Below are positions 17,181 through 25,571 of a stretch of DNA of 64,000 bases, in pieces. The notes beneath the pieces were generated by a model that ran no database searches, had not been told where the DNA came from, and saw only the letters and a program-made list of their open reading frames with translations. A program made the position numbers and the translations under genes. The stretch is from the NCBI RefSeq assembly GCF_028912405.1, contig NZ_JAKELO010000002.1, positions 372,001 through 436,000 on the forward strand, written 5' to 3'. The DNA is from Methanogenium marinum (GTDB taxonomy: Archaea > Halobacteriota > Methanomicrobia > Methanomicrobiales > Methanomicrobiaceae). The first letter of the stretch is position 1. Each line of letters starts with the position of its first letter.

Positions 17181-17884
17181 TCCGGGAACATTTCCAGTAC
17201 CGGACAACCATCACCACCATCCTCGCTGAAGAGGAGAAATATATCAACGCAGCCAAAATAGCAATGGTGGACGCCCGGAGTGAACTGGAACACGAAATTC
17301 TCCGGGACCCTTTTTTTGGATCAACCTATGACCCATACACAACAGAGGTATCCTCAGCAGTGGCACAGCGGATGTCTGCGGCATCAAAACCAGCAGGAGT
17401 CGGCCCGATGGCCGCTGTCGCAGGGACAATTGCATGGTATGGTGTTGAAGCAATGCAGGATGCAGGAGCTACCTTCGCGGTGATCGATAATGGCGGTGAT
17501 ATTGCCCTCATTGCAGACCATGAAGTCACCATCGGGATTCATGCAGGAACCTCCTCATTTTCCGGGAAACTGGCATTTCGGATCCCACCTCAGGAGACGA
17601 TCCTCGGCATATGCACCTCTTCTGCCACAGTCGGACCGTCAGTCTCATTTGGAACAGCCGATGCAGTGACAGTATTCTCCCGGAATGTGTCCCTTGCAGA
17701 CGCCTGGGCGACATCACTGTGCAATGACTTTACCGAATGTTCGGATGAATTTTTTCAGTCAAGAGACCTCAGGGGAGTCTGCGGCATCTGTGCCATCGCA
17801 GGGGACACCCTCTGCCGGTGGGGCACCCTTCCGGAGATCGTAAAAGCATCTGTTGATCCCGCCCTTATAACCGCAGGAAGATAA
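17177..17884 (+). CDS. UPF0280 (COG2122) protein, sulfide incorporation partner
   Basis: A 235-residue COG2122/UPF0280 protein with an ApbE-like fold. The ATG at 17177 overlaps the ferredoxin stop (ATGA), so the three genes form one translationally coupled operon. Family features are TTITTILAEEEKY near the start and the glycine-rich GVGPMAAVAGTIAW near residue 75, followed by DNGGDIAL near 104. COG2122 members have been linked genetically to sulfide incorporation into homocysteine in Methanosarcina. Its presence directly behind the other two supports that role here. Confidence 0.85.
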   Translation: MIREHFQYRTTITTILAEEEKYINAAKIAMVDARSELEHEILRDPFFGSTYDPYTTEVSSAVAQRMSAASKPAGVGPMAAVAGTIAWYGVEAMQDAGATFAVIDNGGDIALIADHEVTIGIHAGTSSFSGKLAFRIPPQETILGICTSSATVGPSVSFGTADAVTVFSRNVSLADAWATSLCNDFTECSDEFFQSRDLRGVCGICAIAGDTLCRWGTLPEIVKASVDPALITAGR

Positions 17885-17924
17885 CATCGAGATCAGCAGA
17901 AGGGCTGCTGTCAGAACCAAAAAA

Positions 17925-18314
17925 TCAGTTGTTGTCCACCCATTCTGCTGCGTCCCGGTATGCGCCTTTCCCGCTAAACGTTTCGAGCACCGCTTCCCCG
18001 TCGGTGACAAGTATCTCGGGAAGAGCATCCACGACACGGAACCGAATTTCATATATATCACGCTCCTCAATCAGCACACCTTCCGTAAGTGAGGATGCCG
18101 ACAAGAGCATGAGACGTTCTCCAGGAAGAATTTCAGGTTCATAGCGGAAGAAATACCAGAACACCTGATAAGCATTCAGAAAATCAGAGACTAATAGTTC
18201 GTTTTTCACACCTTCATCCAGATCATCAAGGACAGATACCAGTTTTGTCATATCCTCGTCACTGATTTCAAGTATCTTGTCGGCAAGTTCTGCCAGTTCA
18301 AAATAATCGGTCAT
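17925..18314 (-). CDS. Hypothetical acidic protein
   Basis: I do not recognise this 129-residue protein. It is acidic, starts with helical sequence (YFELAELADKILEISDEDMT), has no membrane segment or cysteine motif, and ends in VDNN. A GGTGAG ribosome binding site lies six bases before the ATG, which supports it as a real gene. It is convergent with the UPF0280 gene and divergent from the next operon. Confidence 0.6.
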   Translation of the reverse strand: MTDYFELAELADKILEISDEDMTKLVSVLDDLDEGVKNELLVSDFLNAYQVFWYFFRYEPEILPGERLMLLSASSLTEGVLIEERDIYEIRFRVVDALPEILVTDGEAVLETFSGKGAYRDAAEWVDNN

Positions 18315-18375
18315 ATCTCACCTGCCTTTTGCACATAAAAATCTCTCTTCTGTTGTTGTTGCACCATGAAACGGT

Positions 18376-18390
18376 AAAAAACTATATGCC
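18376..18390 (+). promoter_or_regulatory. Promoter of wHTH-trm56 operon
   Basis: AAAAAACTATATGCC at 18376-18390 fits an archaeal box A with purine-rich BRE. The distance to the GTG at 18413 (about 28 bases) and lack of a ribosome binding site there suggest the message starts at or near that codon (leaderless). Confidence 0.45.
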
Positions 18391-18412
18391 CGCATCCGGG
18401 TAACCTTTCAAT

Positions 18413-18700
18413 GTGCGAGCAGAAGACAGAGATTGGCAGATATACCATATTATCGCAGATAAATCCGAAATAAACGTGGATGAAATCTGCAAAATGAGCG
18501 GCAGAGAAGAACACATTGCTAAAGAATCACTGGACCGGCTGGAGAAATACCACCTTATTTCACGAAAAGGAGAGACCTGCTCATCAAAATCCATTCAGGA
18601 GATTCTTATCACTGCAGAAATGAAGCAGGCAATGAAAGACTCACCCATCTACATGGAAGACGGTGTCATTAAAGTCAGAAAGGAAGGGGGGGACGAATAA
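18413..18700 (+). CDS. Small winged-helix protein
   Basis: A 95-residue protein whose central part ([20 protein letters not shown] and [10 protein letters not shown]) reads as a winged helix-turn-helix with a wing. It begins with GTG and appears leaderless. It lies two bases from trm56 and so leads the operon trm56, ATP-grasp, tfe and HD. It may be the local regulator, but no ligand domain is visible. Confidence 0.65.
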   Translation: MRAEDRDWQIYHIIADKSEINVDEICKMSGREEHIAKESLDRLEKYHLISRKGETCSSKSIQEILITAEMKQAMKDSPIYMEDGVIKVRKEGGDE

Positions 18701-18701
18701 A

Positions 18702-19226
18702 ATGGTATCAGATGTACGGGTCCTGCGGCTGGGCCACCGACCGGAACGTGACCAGCGCGTGACAACTCATGTGGCACTCACTGCCCGGGCGCTGGGGGCA
18801 AAAGGTATGTACCTTGCAGCAGATGACAAGGGCGTGCGCCAGTCAGCAACTGATGTCGCCAATCGCTGGGGCGGCACCTTCTTTGTTGAGAATAATGTGT
18901 CATGGAAGAAGGTCATCCGCGAATGGAAAGATGCAGGGGGCGTCGTTGTCCACCTGACGATGTACGGCCTACGAATGACAGACGCCATCGGTGAAATTAA
19001 AGAACACGAAAAAGTGCTTGTGGTTGTTGGCGCTGAGAAAGTGCCGTCAGACATCTACGACCTTGCAGATTACAATATTTCAGTCACCACACAGCCCCAC
19101 TCAGAGATCTCAAGCCTGGCCCTCATCCTCGACAGGCTCTTTGACGGAGGTGAACTGAACCGCGAATACCCGGATGCAGAGATGAAAATAATCCCAACCG
19201 AACATGGCAAGAGGTTTGAGGATTGA
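18702..19226 (+). CDS. trm56: Trm56, tRNA (cytidine(56)-2'-O)-methyltransferase
   Basis: This 174-residue SPOUT methyltransferase methylates the 2'-hydroxyl of C56 in the T loop of archaeal tRNAs with S-adenosylmethionine. The signature [20 protein letters not shown] at the N-terminus is diagnostic; the trefoil-knot SAM site is in [13 protein letters not shown] and [19 protein letters not shown]. The ATG at 18702 follows a G-rich ribosome binding site. The stop overlaps the start of the next gene by four bases. Confidence 0.93.
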   Translation: MVSDVRVLRLGHRPERDQRVTTHVALTARALGAKGMYLAADDKGVRQSATDVANRWGGTFFVENNVSWKKVIREWKDAGGVVVHLTMYGLRMTDAIGEIKEHEKVLVVVGAEKVPSDIYDLADYNISVTTQPHSEISSLALILDRLFDGGELNREYPDAEMKIIPTEHGKRFED

Positions 19227-20308
19227 AGGGCCGGGTCCTTGTTGCAGGGTTTGCAACCCGCCATGTGGTCAGGTCTGCGTATAATGCCGGCTTTGAGGTC
19301 TGTGCCATTGACCATTTCTGTGATCAGGACCTCGCCTGGTGCACAAAAGAACACCAGACTTTTGAGGAACTGACCGAATTACCGGACATCGTTGCAGATA
19401 TCTGCTCACGACATACGTTTGATGCCATTGTCACCTCCTCCGGTGCAGAGGACATGGACCTCGGGCGAGACATCTGCGGGACACCACGGGATGTGGCCGC
19501 CCGATTCTGCACAAAGAAGAGCATTCAGCAGTTCTTTGAGGAGCATGAATTTCCGGTGCCGCCCCTTCTTGCCGAGGGAGAATATCCCGCGTTTATTAAG
19601 CCTGACACCGGCGCGGGCGGTTGGCGCAATACCCTTGCCGCCACACCGGACGACGAGGCGACATGGACTGACTGCTGGCCGGACACCCCCTACGTCCGGC
19701 AGACGCCAGTGGAAGGCATTCCCTGCAGTGTCTCCTGTATCGCGGACGGCACATCTGCGCGGGCCCTCAGCCTGAACTGCCAGCTCAACCGTGGCGGGGA
19801 AGGAGAACGCAGATTTGGATTTGCCGGGGCAATTACCCCTTTCCAGCCGAAAGAACGTGAGAGTATCCTCACACTTGCAGAGGATATTGCAGCGAAAAGC
19901 GGGTGCGTTGGCTCACTGGGTATTGACTTCATGCTGACCGATGACGGCATCCGCACCATTGAAATCAATCCACGGTTCCAGGCAACGCTTGACATCGTAG
20001 AGATGAGTACAGGGGTAAATATCTTTGAGATGCACCGCAATGCGACCAAAGGCATTCTTCCCGCATCCCGGCCAACCCCAAAAAAGACCGCCGTCCGCTC
20101 CATCATCTTTGCAGATCATGACTGTGTGGTAAAAGATGACCTGAAATCACTTCATCCCGACATTGCAGACATCCCATGGCCAGGAACAGAGATTGAAGAG
20201 GGAGGTGCAGTCCTCAGCGTCTATGGCCGTGGGCAAAATGAGGACGAAGCACTCGCGATCTTGGATAAGACTATTACCAGAGTACACAGATATATGAGCA
20301 GATGGTAG
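19223..20308 (+). CDS. ATP-grasp family ligase
   Basis: A 361-residue ATP-grasp protein starting with TTG that overlaps the trm56 stop. The N-terminal domain begins [15 protein letters not shown] (Rossmann-like); ATP-grasp motifs are [11 protein letters not shown] near residue 130 and [19 protein letters not shown] near 230, the last containing the magnesium ligands. It resembles COG2232 proteins and the archaeal ligase related to the methanofuran enzyme MfnD, so an amine or amino acid is a likely acceptor, but the substrate cannot be fixed from sequence. It overlaps tfe by seven bases. Confidence 0.75.
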   Translation: MKGRVLVAGFATRHVVRSAYNAGFEVCAIDHFCDQDLAWCTKEHQTFEELTELPDIVADICSRHTFDAIVTSSGAEDMDLGRDICGTPRDVAARFCTKKSIQQFFEEHEFPVPPLLAEGEYPAFIKPDTGAGGWRNTLAATPDDEATWTDCWPDTPYVRQTPVEGIPCSVSCIADGTSARALSLNCQLNRGGEGERRFGFAGAITPFQPKERESILTLAEDIAAKSGCVGSLGIDFMLTDDGIRTIEINPRFQATLDIVEMSTGVNIFEMHRNATKGILPASRPTPKKTAVRSIIFADHDCVVKDDLKSLHPDIADIPWPGTEIEEGGAVLSVYGRGQNEDEALAILDKTITRVHRYMSRW

Positions 20309-20820
20309 AGGAGATAGACGTGCTGGATAATCCTGCAGTCCGGGCATATTTGATTCGGATGGTAGGAGAAGAAGGACTAACCCTTCTGGAAAATTTTGAC
20401 CGTACAATTGAGAAGACCGATGAGGAACTGGCAGAAGAAACTGAAATAAACCTCAATTCAGTCAGAAATACACTGTACACACTCTATGGGAAGCGTCTTG
20501 CCCAATATCGACGGGAAAAAAATCAGGAGACCGGGTGGCTCACCTACAAATGGAGACTCAGGCTGGATAACCTGAACGATGCCCTCACCGAGGACATGGA
20601 GAATGCATTTGATAAACTGGATGAACGGGAAAAGTATGAAGATGAAAATGACTTCTTCATCTGCAATACCTGCGGTATCGTTTATACGTTCACTGATGCT
20701 CTTGCAGTCGAATTCACCTGTAATTGTGGAACCCACATGGAACATTTTGATAACGAACTTCTTCTCAATGCACTCAAAGCGCGCGTTGCCGCAATGAGAA
20801 CAACACTCGGCAAAGTCTGA
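20302..20820 (+). CDS. tfe: Transcription factor E, alpha subunit
   Basis: A 172-residue TFE-alpha, the archaeal homolog of TFIIE-alpha, which helps open the promoter with RNA polymerase. An N-terminal winged helix (about residues 1-95; DEELAEETEINLNSVRNTLY) is followed by a coiled linker and a zinc ribbon with CNTCG near residue 116 and CNCG near 136. Size and domain order are those of the family. It lies in the operon with trm56 and the ATP-grasp gene and is followed without a gap by the HD gene. Confidence 0.95.
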   Translation: MVEEIDVLDNPAVRAYLIRMVGEEGLTLLENFDRTIEKTDEELAEETEINLNSVRNTLYTLYGKRLAQYRREKNQETGWLTYKWRLRLDNLNDALTEDMENAFDKLDEREKYEDENDFFICNTCGIVYTFTDALAVEFTCNCGTHMEHFDNELLLNALKARVAAMRTTLGKV

Positions 20821-21308
20821 TGCTCCCATCAGAAGACCCATTTTTATTTCTTCACCGGGCGGGGTGCCCGGACAATGTGATTGCACACTCACATGTGGTG
20901 CATGACCTTGCCTGCCAGTACGCAGCGTTGCGACCGGTGGACAGGGAACTCGTTTCCTGGGGTGCAGCCCTTCATGACATCGGCAGATCACAGACACATT
21001 CACTTGCCCATGCCCAGATAGGCGCAGACATCTGCCGTGAATATGGTCTCCCCGAAGAGGTCGCACGCATTGTTGAGTGCCACATCGGCGCTGGTCTGAC
21101 CGCAGAGGAGTGCAGGGCAGAGGGCCTGAAGCCGATTGACTGTGTCCCCCATACACCGGAAGAAAAGATTGTGGCACATGTGGACAATCTGGTGAGAGGG
21201 ACCACTATTATTTCCATCGAAGAACGTCTGGAGACGGCCACCGCCACACTCCCGGACATTATTGTACGGCGCATCGCTGCCCTCGCAGCAGATGTGGAAA
21301 GTCTCTGA
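20820..21308 (+). CDS. HD-domain hydrolase (TIGR00295 family)
   Basis: A 162-residue HD-domain phosphohydrolase of the archaeal TIGR00295 type. Metal ligands read as HSHVVHDLA near residue 23, the HD pair in AALHDIGRSQTHSLAHAQIG near 50, and HVDNLVRG near 122. The substrate is unknown (nucleotides or a phosphorylated cofactor are usual). The start overlaps the tfe stop (TGATG), so it ends this operon. Confidence 0.82.
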   Translation: MLPSEDPFLFLHRAGCPDNVIAHSHVVHDLACQYAALRPVDRELVSWGAALHDIGRSQTHSLAHAQIGADICREYGLPEEVARIVECHIGAGLTAEECRAEGLKPIDCVPHTPEEKIVAHVDNLVRGTTIISIEERLETATATLPDIIVRRIAALAADVESL

Positions 21309-21713
21309 AAAAAAAGTCCCGTGCTGCCTCTCTTTTCCAAAAAAGGCAATTAATGGAGACCGTTGAGCAAAAAAAGAGAAATGCTCTGGCCTCCAGCCAG
21401 ATATTGCTGATATTATCCGCTCTTTGCATGAAAAATATCAGGAAAAATATATCTCGATTGTCAAACAAAGTATACATGTATATTTATTAAAATTTTCAGT
21501 TACTTAAGTGGATAAAAACATATGTCCGCAGGGATTAAAATCAATATAATCCTCTAAACGATCAGATCTGTCTGACAGGTCTATGTTACAATAGTGTTAA
21601 CTTGGCCATGCATAAAAATGAACAATTTTATGTTTATGCCTTAATGATAATTTTCGTCGATAAATCCGGACAGTGATGTCTATATTTACTCAAGAACCTG
21701 AGGATAATTAATT
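21309..21713. other. AT-rich intergenic region before the CEOS-like gene
   Basis: No gene is seen. The stretch is clearly richer in A and T than the operons before it. It holds two inverted repeats, AGATCTGTC/TGACAGGTCT at 21564-21582 and GCATAAA...TTTATGC at 21610-21639, and a likely TATA box TATATTTAC at about 21680-21688, some 30 bases before the TTG start at 21714. The repeats could be operators or a structured leader. Confidence 0.4.
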
Positions 21714-22664
21714 TTGAAACTTGGATTTATAATACCAGAATTTCCGTATGAAAAAAGGGTTGCTCTGCTGCCCGAACATATTGGAAACTTCAATAATGAA
21801 ATCGTAGTAGAAAATGGATTTGGCCGGAATCTGGGGATCGATGATAAAGAATATCTAAAGGCCGGATGTGTTATTTCTGACAGGGAAACCATTTTTTCAA
21901 CATGTGAAGCCGTGTTTTCACTAAAATTGCTACAGCCTTCGGATTACCCGTATATTAAAAAAGGTCAGATTATCATAGGGTGGACCCATCCGTCTGGTTC
22001 CGGCAAAGAATTTATGCAGTCTCAGGCAAAACCGAAAGGACTTATAATTGTAGATCTGGATAATATTCAGCCCTGTATTTATTATAACGATCATGTGATG
22101 CCCATAGACTGGCTAAAACCGAATTTTATTTACCGGAACAGTTTTATTGCGGGATTATCCTCCACATATCATGCTATTTTATCATTCGGAATGATTCCTA
22201 CCTCATCCACGAGGGTTGCAATACTTGCCCCGGGCAATGTTTCCCAGGGAGCATTTTCAGCAATATCAAAATGGGGAGCTGATATCAGGTTGTTTTACAG
22301 AAAGACAATGGATGAGTTTAAAGCAGACCTGGAGAGTTTTGACATCATTATCAGTGGAATTGAAGTTGACAAGCCGGGCCTGCATATTTTAACGCTTGAG
22401 GATCAGAAAAGGCTGAAGAAAAATTGTCTTGTCATAGATGCCGCAGCTGATGCAGGGAAGGCTATAGAAGGCAGTCACTACACATCTATAGATAATCCGA
22501 TATACACAAAAGATAACGTCCATTATTATGTGGTAAATAATGCTCCGTCTATCTTCTACAGGGATTCCAGCAGGATAATAAGCAGCTCTTTTAGCAGGCA
22601 TATTTATCACAGGGATGTGCAGGTTTACTTTGATCTGATTGAAGAATATAAAAAAATAAAATAG
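21714..22664 (+). CDS. N5-(carboxyethyl)ornithine synthase-like dehydrogenase
   Basis: This 316-residue protein closely resembles N5-(carboxyethyl)ornithine synthase of Lactococcus, an NADPH-dependent opine dehydrogenase of the alanine-dehydrogenase fold that condenses pyruvate with the side-chain amine of ornithine or lysine. Shared blocks as I recall them are FPYEKRVALLPEHI, FSLKLLQPSDYPYIKKGQ, IIIGWTHPSGSG and VAILAPGNVSQGAFSAISK (the nucleotide site), and VIDAAADAGKAIEGSHYTSI. The start is a TTG with TGAGGA upstream. The gene and its neighbour are AT-rich and use A/T-ending codons more than the surroundings, which suggests acquisition from elsewhere. The true substrate is not proven. Confidence 0.78.
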   Translation: MKLGFIIPEFPYEKRVALLPEHIGNFNNEIVVENGFGRNLGIDDKEYLKAGCVISDRETIFSTCEAVFSLKLLQPSDYPYIKKGQIIIGWTHPSGSGKEFMQSQAKPKGLIIVDLDNIQPCIYYNDHVMPIDWLKPNFIYRNSFIAGLSSTYHAILSFGMIPTSSTRVAILAPGNVSQGAFSAISKWGADIRLFYRKTMDEFKADLESFDIIISGIEVDKPGLHILTLEDQKRLKKNCLVIDAAADAGKAIEGSHYTSIDNPIYTKDNVHYYVVNNAPSIFYRDSSRIISSSFSRHIYHRDVQVYFDLIEEYKKIK

Positions 22665-22673
22665 GGGTTGTTT

Positions 22674-23684
22674 ATGAAACTAGGCATTTTTAATGAGTTT
22701 ATGGGACTGGAAAAAAATTATATCGATGCATGTAAAGAACTGGACATTGAGTATGAAGTGATTGATATCATCTCATGTAACTGGATTGAAAATATAAAGT
22801 CATCCGATTGTGATGGATATCTGGTCAGACCGTCATATAAAAAAGATGCATGGAAACGGATGTATGACGAAAGAATGTATTATATTAAATATATATCCGA
22901 TAAGCCGGTTTATCCCGTGTACAACGATATTTTTTTACATGAAAGCAAAAAAAACATGGCATACTGGCTACAGGTGCACGACCTGCCTCATCCAAAAACA
23001 TGGGTTTTTTATAATAAAGAGGAAGCACTGGATTTTATAGAAAACAAGGCTTGTTTCCCACTGGTATTTAAACCGAACATCGGAAGTTACTCGATGGGGG
23101 TCAAATACATCAGCAGAAAGCATCAGGCAAAAAGACTGATTAATAACGTTTTTACAAAGTATGGTTTTTATAACAGTGGTTATGCAAAATGGCAGAAGAC
23201 AAAATTCGGACTTTCTGTTCCATTAATGGATGACAGACAGTTCAATTATATTACTTTTCAGGAAATGATTGATGTAAAACATGAATGGAGGATGATTAAG
23301 ATCGGAAAGTCCTACTTTGGACACCAGAAGATGAAAAAAGGTAAATTTCACAGTGGAAGTGGTAAGGTAGGATGGGTTGCACCTCCGGAACAGCTTCTGC
23401 AGATGACTCAGCACATATGCAGTCAGGGTAATTTCAGTTCCATGAATATTGATATTTTTGAGGATTTCCATGGAGATTATTATGTCAATGAGTTGCAGCC
23501 CTTTTTTGGTGCTTATAACGATTCACAGATGTACATAGATGGAAAACCGGGAAGATATCTGTCGAAAAACGGTAACTGGGTTTTTGAAGAAGGATACTTT
23601 TGCAGGAATGCTTGTTGTAATCTGAGAGTTCTGGATTTTATAGAGCAGCTTGAGGGGCCCCTGGCAGAGGAAGCGAACCTATAG
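22674..23684 (+). CDS. RimK-like ATP-grasp ligase
   Basis: A 336-residue ATP-grasp protein directly behind the CEOS-like gene (nine bases). The ATG at 22674 is six bases from an AGGGG ribosome binding site. Motifs: LVFKPNIGSYSMGVKYI near residue 128 (ATP-binding loop), KHEWRMIKIGKSYFGH near 202, and SMNIDIFEDFHGDYYVNELQPFF near 260 in two parts, carrying the acidic metal ligands and the Asn. Such enzymes join a carboxylate to an amine with ATP. With its neighbour it could ligate an amino acid or peptide to a carboxyethyl-amino acid. Cysteines cluster at the C-terminus (RNACCNL). AT-rich like its partner. Confidence 0.72.
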   Translation: MKLGIFNEFMGLEKNYIDACKELDIEYEVIDIISCNWIENIKSSDCDGYLVRPSYKKDAWKRMYDERMYYIKYISDKPVYPVYNDIFLHESKKNMAYWLQVHDLPHPKTWVFYNKEEALDFIENKACFPLVFKPNIGSYSMGVKYISRKHQAKRLINNVFTKYGFYNSGYAKWQKTKFGLSVPLMDDRQFNYITFQEMIDVKHEWRMIKIGKSYFGHQKMKKGKFHSGSGKVGWVAPPEQLLQMTQHICSQGNFSSMNIDIFEDFHGDYYVNELQPFFGAYNDSQMYIDGKPGRYLSKNGNWVFEEGYFCRNACCNLRVLDFIEQLEGPLAEEANL

Positions 23685-23948
23685 TCACTGACCTGAGAAA
23701 GAGAGATTCAGACTATCCTTCCGTTTTTCCTCCATTTTGCCGGAGGAGCGGAGTACAACAGGCTGGTTGACATCGATCCTAAATGATATATTTATTGATG
23801 CATTTTTTTTGATTATCCTTGCTGACAGACCCACACACTGAAGACTGCTACGATGTGTAGAGAGAGTTTCCGAAATATACGGGGAACTCCCTCTGGATGA
23901 ACTGAGATGATTCATACGACGACCACTTACGAAAAAAAACAGAAAACC

Positions 23949-23964
23949 CACGACTTTAGTCGTG
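23949..23964 (-). terminator. Hairpin terminator of ACT regulator gene
   Basis: CACGACT at 23949-23955 pairs perfectly with AGTCGTG at 23958-23964. On the minus strand, downstream of the ACT gene stop, it is followed by GGGTTTTCTGTTTTTTTT, a U-rich tail, so it fits a terminator. The sequence also looks like hairpins at ends of IS200/IS605-type elements, but no such gene is present. The rest of 23685-23970 holds nothing I can identify. Confidence 0.5.
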
Positions 23965-23970
23965 AATATT

Positions 23971-24474
23971 TTATTCAATAATGAGTTTTCTAACCTGCGG
24001 GAGAGCACGCAGGGCCTCATAGACGGACGACGGAAGTGCTTCATCTACCACAATGACCAGCTTCGGGTCTTCTGAGAGATGAGAGTCCGTGACAAAGATC
24101 TGACGGATAGCAATGCCATTGTCAGCAATGACCTTCACGGCCTCACCCACCACACCCTTCTCTGCTGCATCATCCGGCATCACAGTGATCACCGTAAGAC
24201 CAAGTGACTCTGCAATACGGCTGACGTCCGGCGTGGCCCGAAGCTTGAGGAAGATGTCTGTTATGTCAGGAAGGGATAATATCCGCTTCACCGTGGCATC
24301 AACGACCCGGCGGTCAGTCCCTATCTCCTTTGAGAGATGGGTTGCAGGAATTTCTATGCCATTAACTGTGACACGACCCTTTTCATTGATTCCAAGACCA
24401 TTTTCAAGAAGAAAACGTACAACCTGCGCCTGAGAAGGTGAATCACTGAATGCATTCAGTATCTTTGCCCACAT
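23971..24474 (-). CDS. ACT-domain regulator with wHTH-like N-terminus
   Basis: A 167-residue protein. The N-terminal about 75 residues look like a helix-turn-helix (SQAQVVRFLLENGLGI, ATHLSKEIGTDRRVVDATVK), and the C-terminal half is an ACT amino-acid-binding domain (SLGLTVITVMPDDAAEKGVV, FVTDSHLSEDPKLVIVVDEA). It resembles archaeal COG1707 proteins annotated as regulators of amino acid metabolism. The start at 24474 (MWAKILNAFSDSPSQ) fits the family better than the more distant 24510. The target genes are unknown. Confidence 0.78.
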   Translation of the reverse strand: MWAKILNAFSDSPSQAQVVRFLLENGLGINEKGRVTVNGIEIPATHLSKEIGTDRRVVDATVKRILSLPDITDIFLKLRATPDVSRIAESLGLTVITVMPDDAAEKGVVGEAVKVIADNGIAIRQIFVTDSHLSEDPKLVIVVDEALPSSVYEALRALPQVRKLIIE

Positions 24475-24580
24475 TATGGTAGAGTTTAACCTGATTCTTA
24501 AAAACACCACTTATCTTCACCGGCAGGAATCAGATTATGGATATAAAGCCTGAAAGTGGGCAAAAAATCAAATCAAAACA

Positions 24581-24587
24581 TATATTT
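24581..24587 (+). promoter_or_regulatory. TATA box upstream of tRNA-Leu / small ORF
   Basis: TATATTT at 24581-24587 with an A-rich stretch before it (AAATCAAAACA) is the best archaeal TATA element upstream of tRNA-Leu. It lies about 122 bases from the tRNA 5' end, much further than the usual 26, but about 32 bases from an ATG at 24616. Initiation would therefore give either a long tRNA leader or a leaderless small message. Confidence 0.4.
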
Positions 24588-24615
24588 CCCAGTACGTCAT
24601 TCTGTATAGAGTAAC

Positions 24616-24738
24616 ATGGCGCAGTCGCCTGAACTCCCGAATTTCGGTTGTTTCAGTCGGTGTCGATACCATGGAACCGGTCCTGGCTATTTCTCACATT
24701 CCTGTGCGGGGGTTGCCGAGCCAGGTCAAAGGCGCTAG
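24616..24738 (+). CDS. Possible 40-residue cysteine-rich small ORF
   Basis: A short open frame starting MAQSPELPNFGCFSRC and continuing RYHGTGPGYFSHSCAG, with three Cys and two His in the first 30 residues. The last third overlaps the tRNA-Leu gene. It starts at the distance from a TATA box expected for a leaderless gene. The sequence reads like protein up to about residue 32, where the tRNA begins; this could be a real small protein, a truncated relic, or chance. I do not recognise a family. Confidence 0.25.
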   Translation: MAQSPELPNFGCFSRCRYHGTGPGYFSHSCAGVAEPGQRR

Positions 24739-24790
24739 GTTGAGGGCCTAGTCTCGTAGGAGTCCGAGCGTTCGAATCGCTCCTCCCGCA
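24706..24790 (+). tRNA. tRNA-Leu (anticodon GAG)
   Basis: Acceptor GCGGGGG at 24706-24712 pairs with CTCCCGC at 24783-24789 (one G-U), discriminator A at 24790. The D stem is GCC/GGC, the anticodon stem CTAGG/CCTAG encloses the loop TTGAGGG with anticodon GAG, a long variable arm (CTC...GGAG) marks a class II tRNA, and the T stem GAGCG/CGCTC holds TTCGAAT. The 3' CCA is not encoded; T-rich sequence follows. It decodes CUC/CUU leucine codons. No intron is seen. Confidence 0.95.
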
Positions 24791-25571
24791 TTTTACCATT
24801 TTATACCAAAGAGCTGAAAGCAGCTTTCATTTGGAATGTTTTGTATTTTGTAAACAGTATGATAACCAATTATCATTGTGAGTATCTTCGGTATCACTCT
24901 GGATGGATGCCCGATAATTCAAATTAAATTTGGTGGAGATTTTTTCACAGACCAGGTGAGACTCAACTCTTTCGATATCACGTTCTTCATCTCCTGAATT
25001 CAGATAAAATTCCGGGTCAAATTGAATGTCATTCTATTTTGACTGAAATTCAGAATCGCATTTCATTTGAGAGAGATATTTTTCAATTTCATATGATTCC
25101 GGCCATCCGCTTTCGTTTGGTGAAAAAGTGAAAACGTTCCGCTTTTTCCAACAATGTCTGGAATCTACACAATGCACTCCCCATCAGGCAGAATGAGATC
25201 CCTTTTGACGCACATCTGTGATAATTGGCAAATTCGGGGTTTCTCTTCCAAATTGCATGAGGAGAAATTTCAGGATCACTCCATTTCTCTGAGGGGGATA
25301 TACAATGCCATGACAGACACACACTCACAAAAATAAGTGGAACAGAAGGTATGCCCCCCATCCCTCCTGTATGTCTCATCACATTTGTGGGGTGGGTCGG
25401 CAGGGAGATGGCACCCCCTCCCTTGCTCTTCCTCAGAAAGACGATACACAAAAAAACAAAAACAGGGAGGTGAGCATCCCTCCTCTGCCCTTCATCAAAA
25501 ACAGAATCTACGAATAAAAAAGTCACTGAAAGGGCAATGGCTCGTATGAAAAGCCAGATAATCCCCCCTAT
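24791..25571. other. Long non-coding stretch after tRNA-Leu
   Basis: I see no supported gene in these 780 bases. They contain a 15-base inverted repeat TGAAAGC-A-GCTTTCA at 24815-24829, a possible tRNA terminator region, AT-rich sequence to about 25100, and a copy of a dispersed GC-rich repeat at 25358-25427. A 145-codon open frame on the minus strand (25089-25526) has composition unlike a protein. Confidence 0.4.
25358..25427 (+). repeat. Dispersed intergenic repeat, copy 1
   Basis: About 70 bases that align with 50986-51052. Shared blocks in order are CATCC, TATG, TCATCACAT, GGGGTGGG, GCAG, GGCACCCCCT and CCTTGCT. The G-run and C-run can pair to a hairpin. Both copies follow short CAC/CACT-rich tracts and lie in non-coding DNA. 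A looser third relative may be at 10471-10501. Confidence 0.6.

Noticed and set aside
23949..23964. Hairpin like those at ends of IS200/IS605 elements
   Set aside because: No tnpA, tnpB or second end is present; a terminator for the ACT-domain gene explains it.
25089..25526. 145-codon minus-strand frame after tRNA-Leu
   Set aside because: Amino acid composition is unlike a protein, it runs through the dispersed repeat, and it has no ribosome binding site or family motif.
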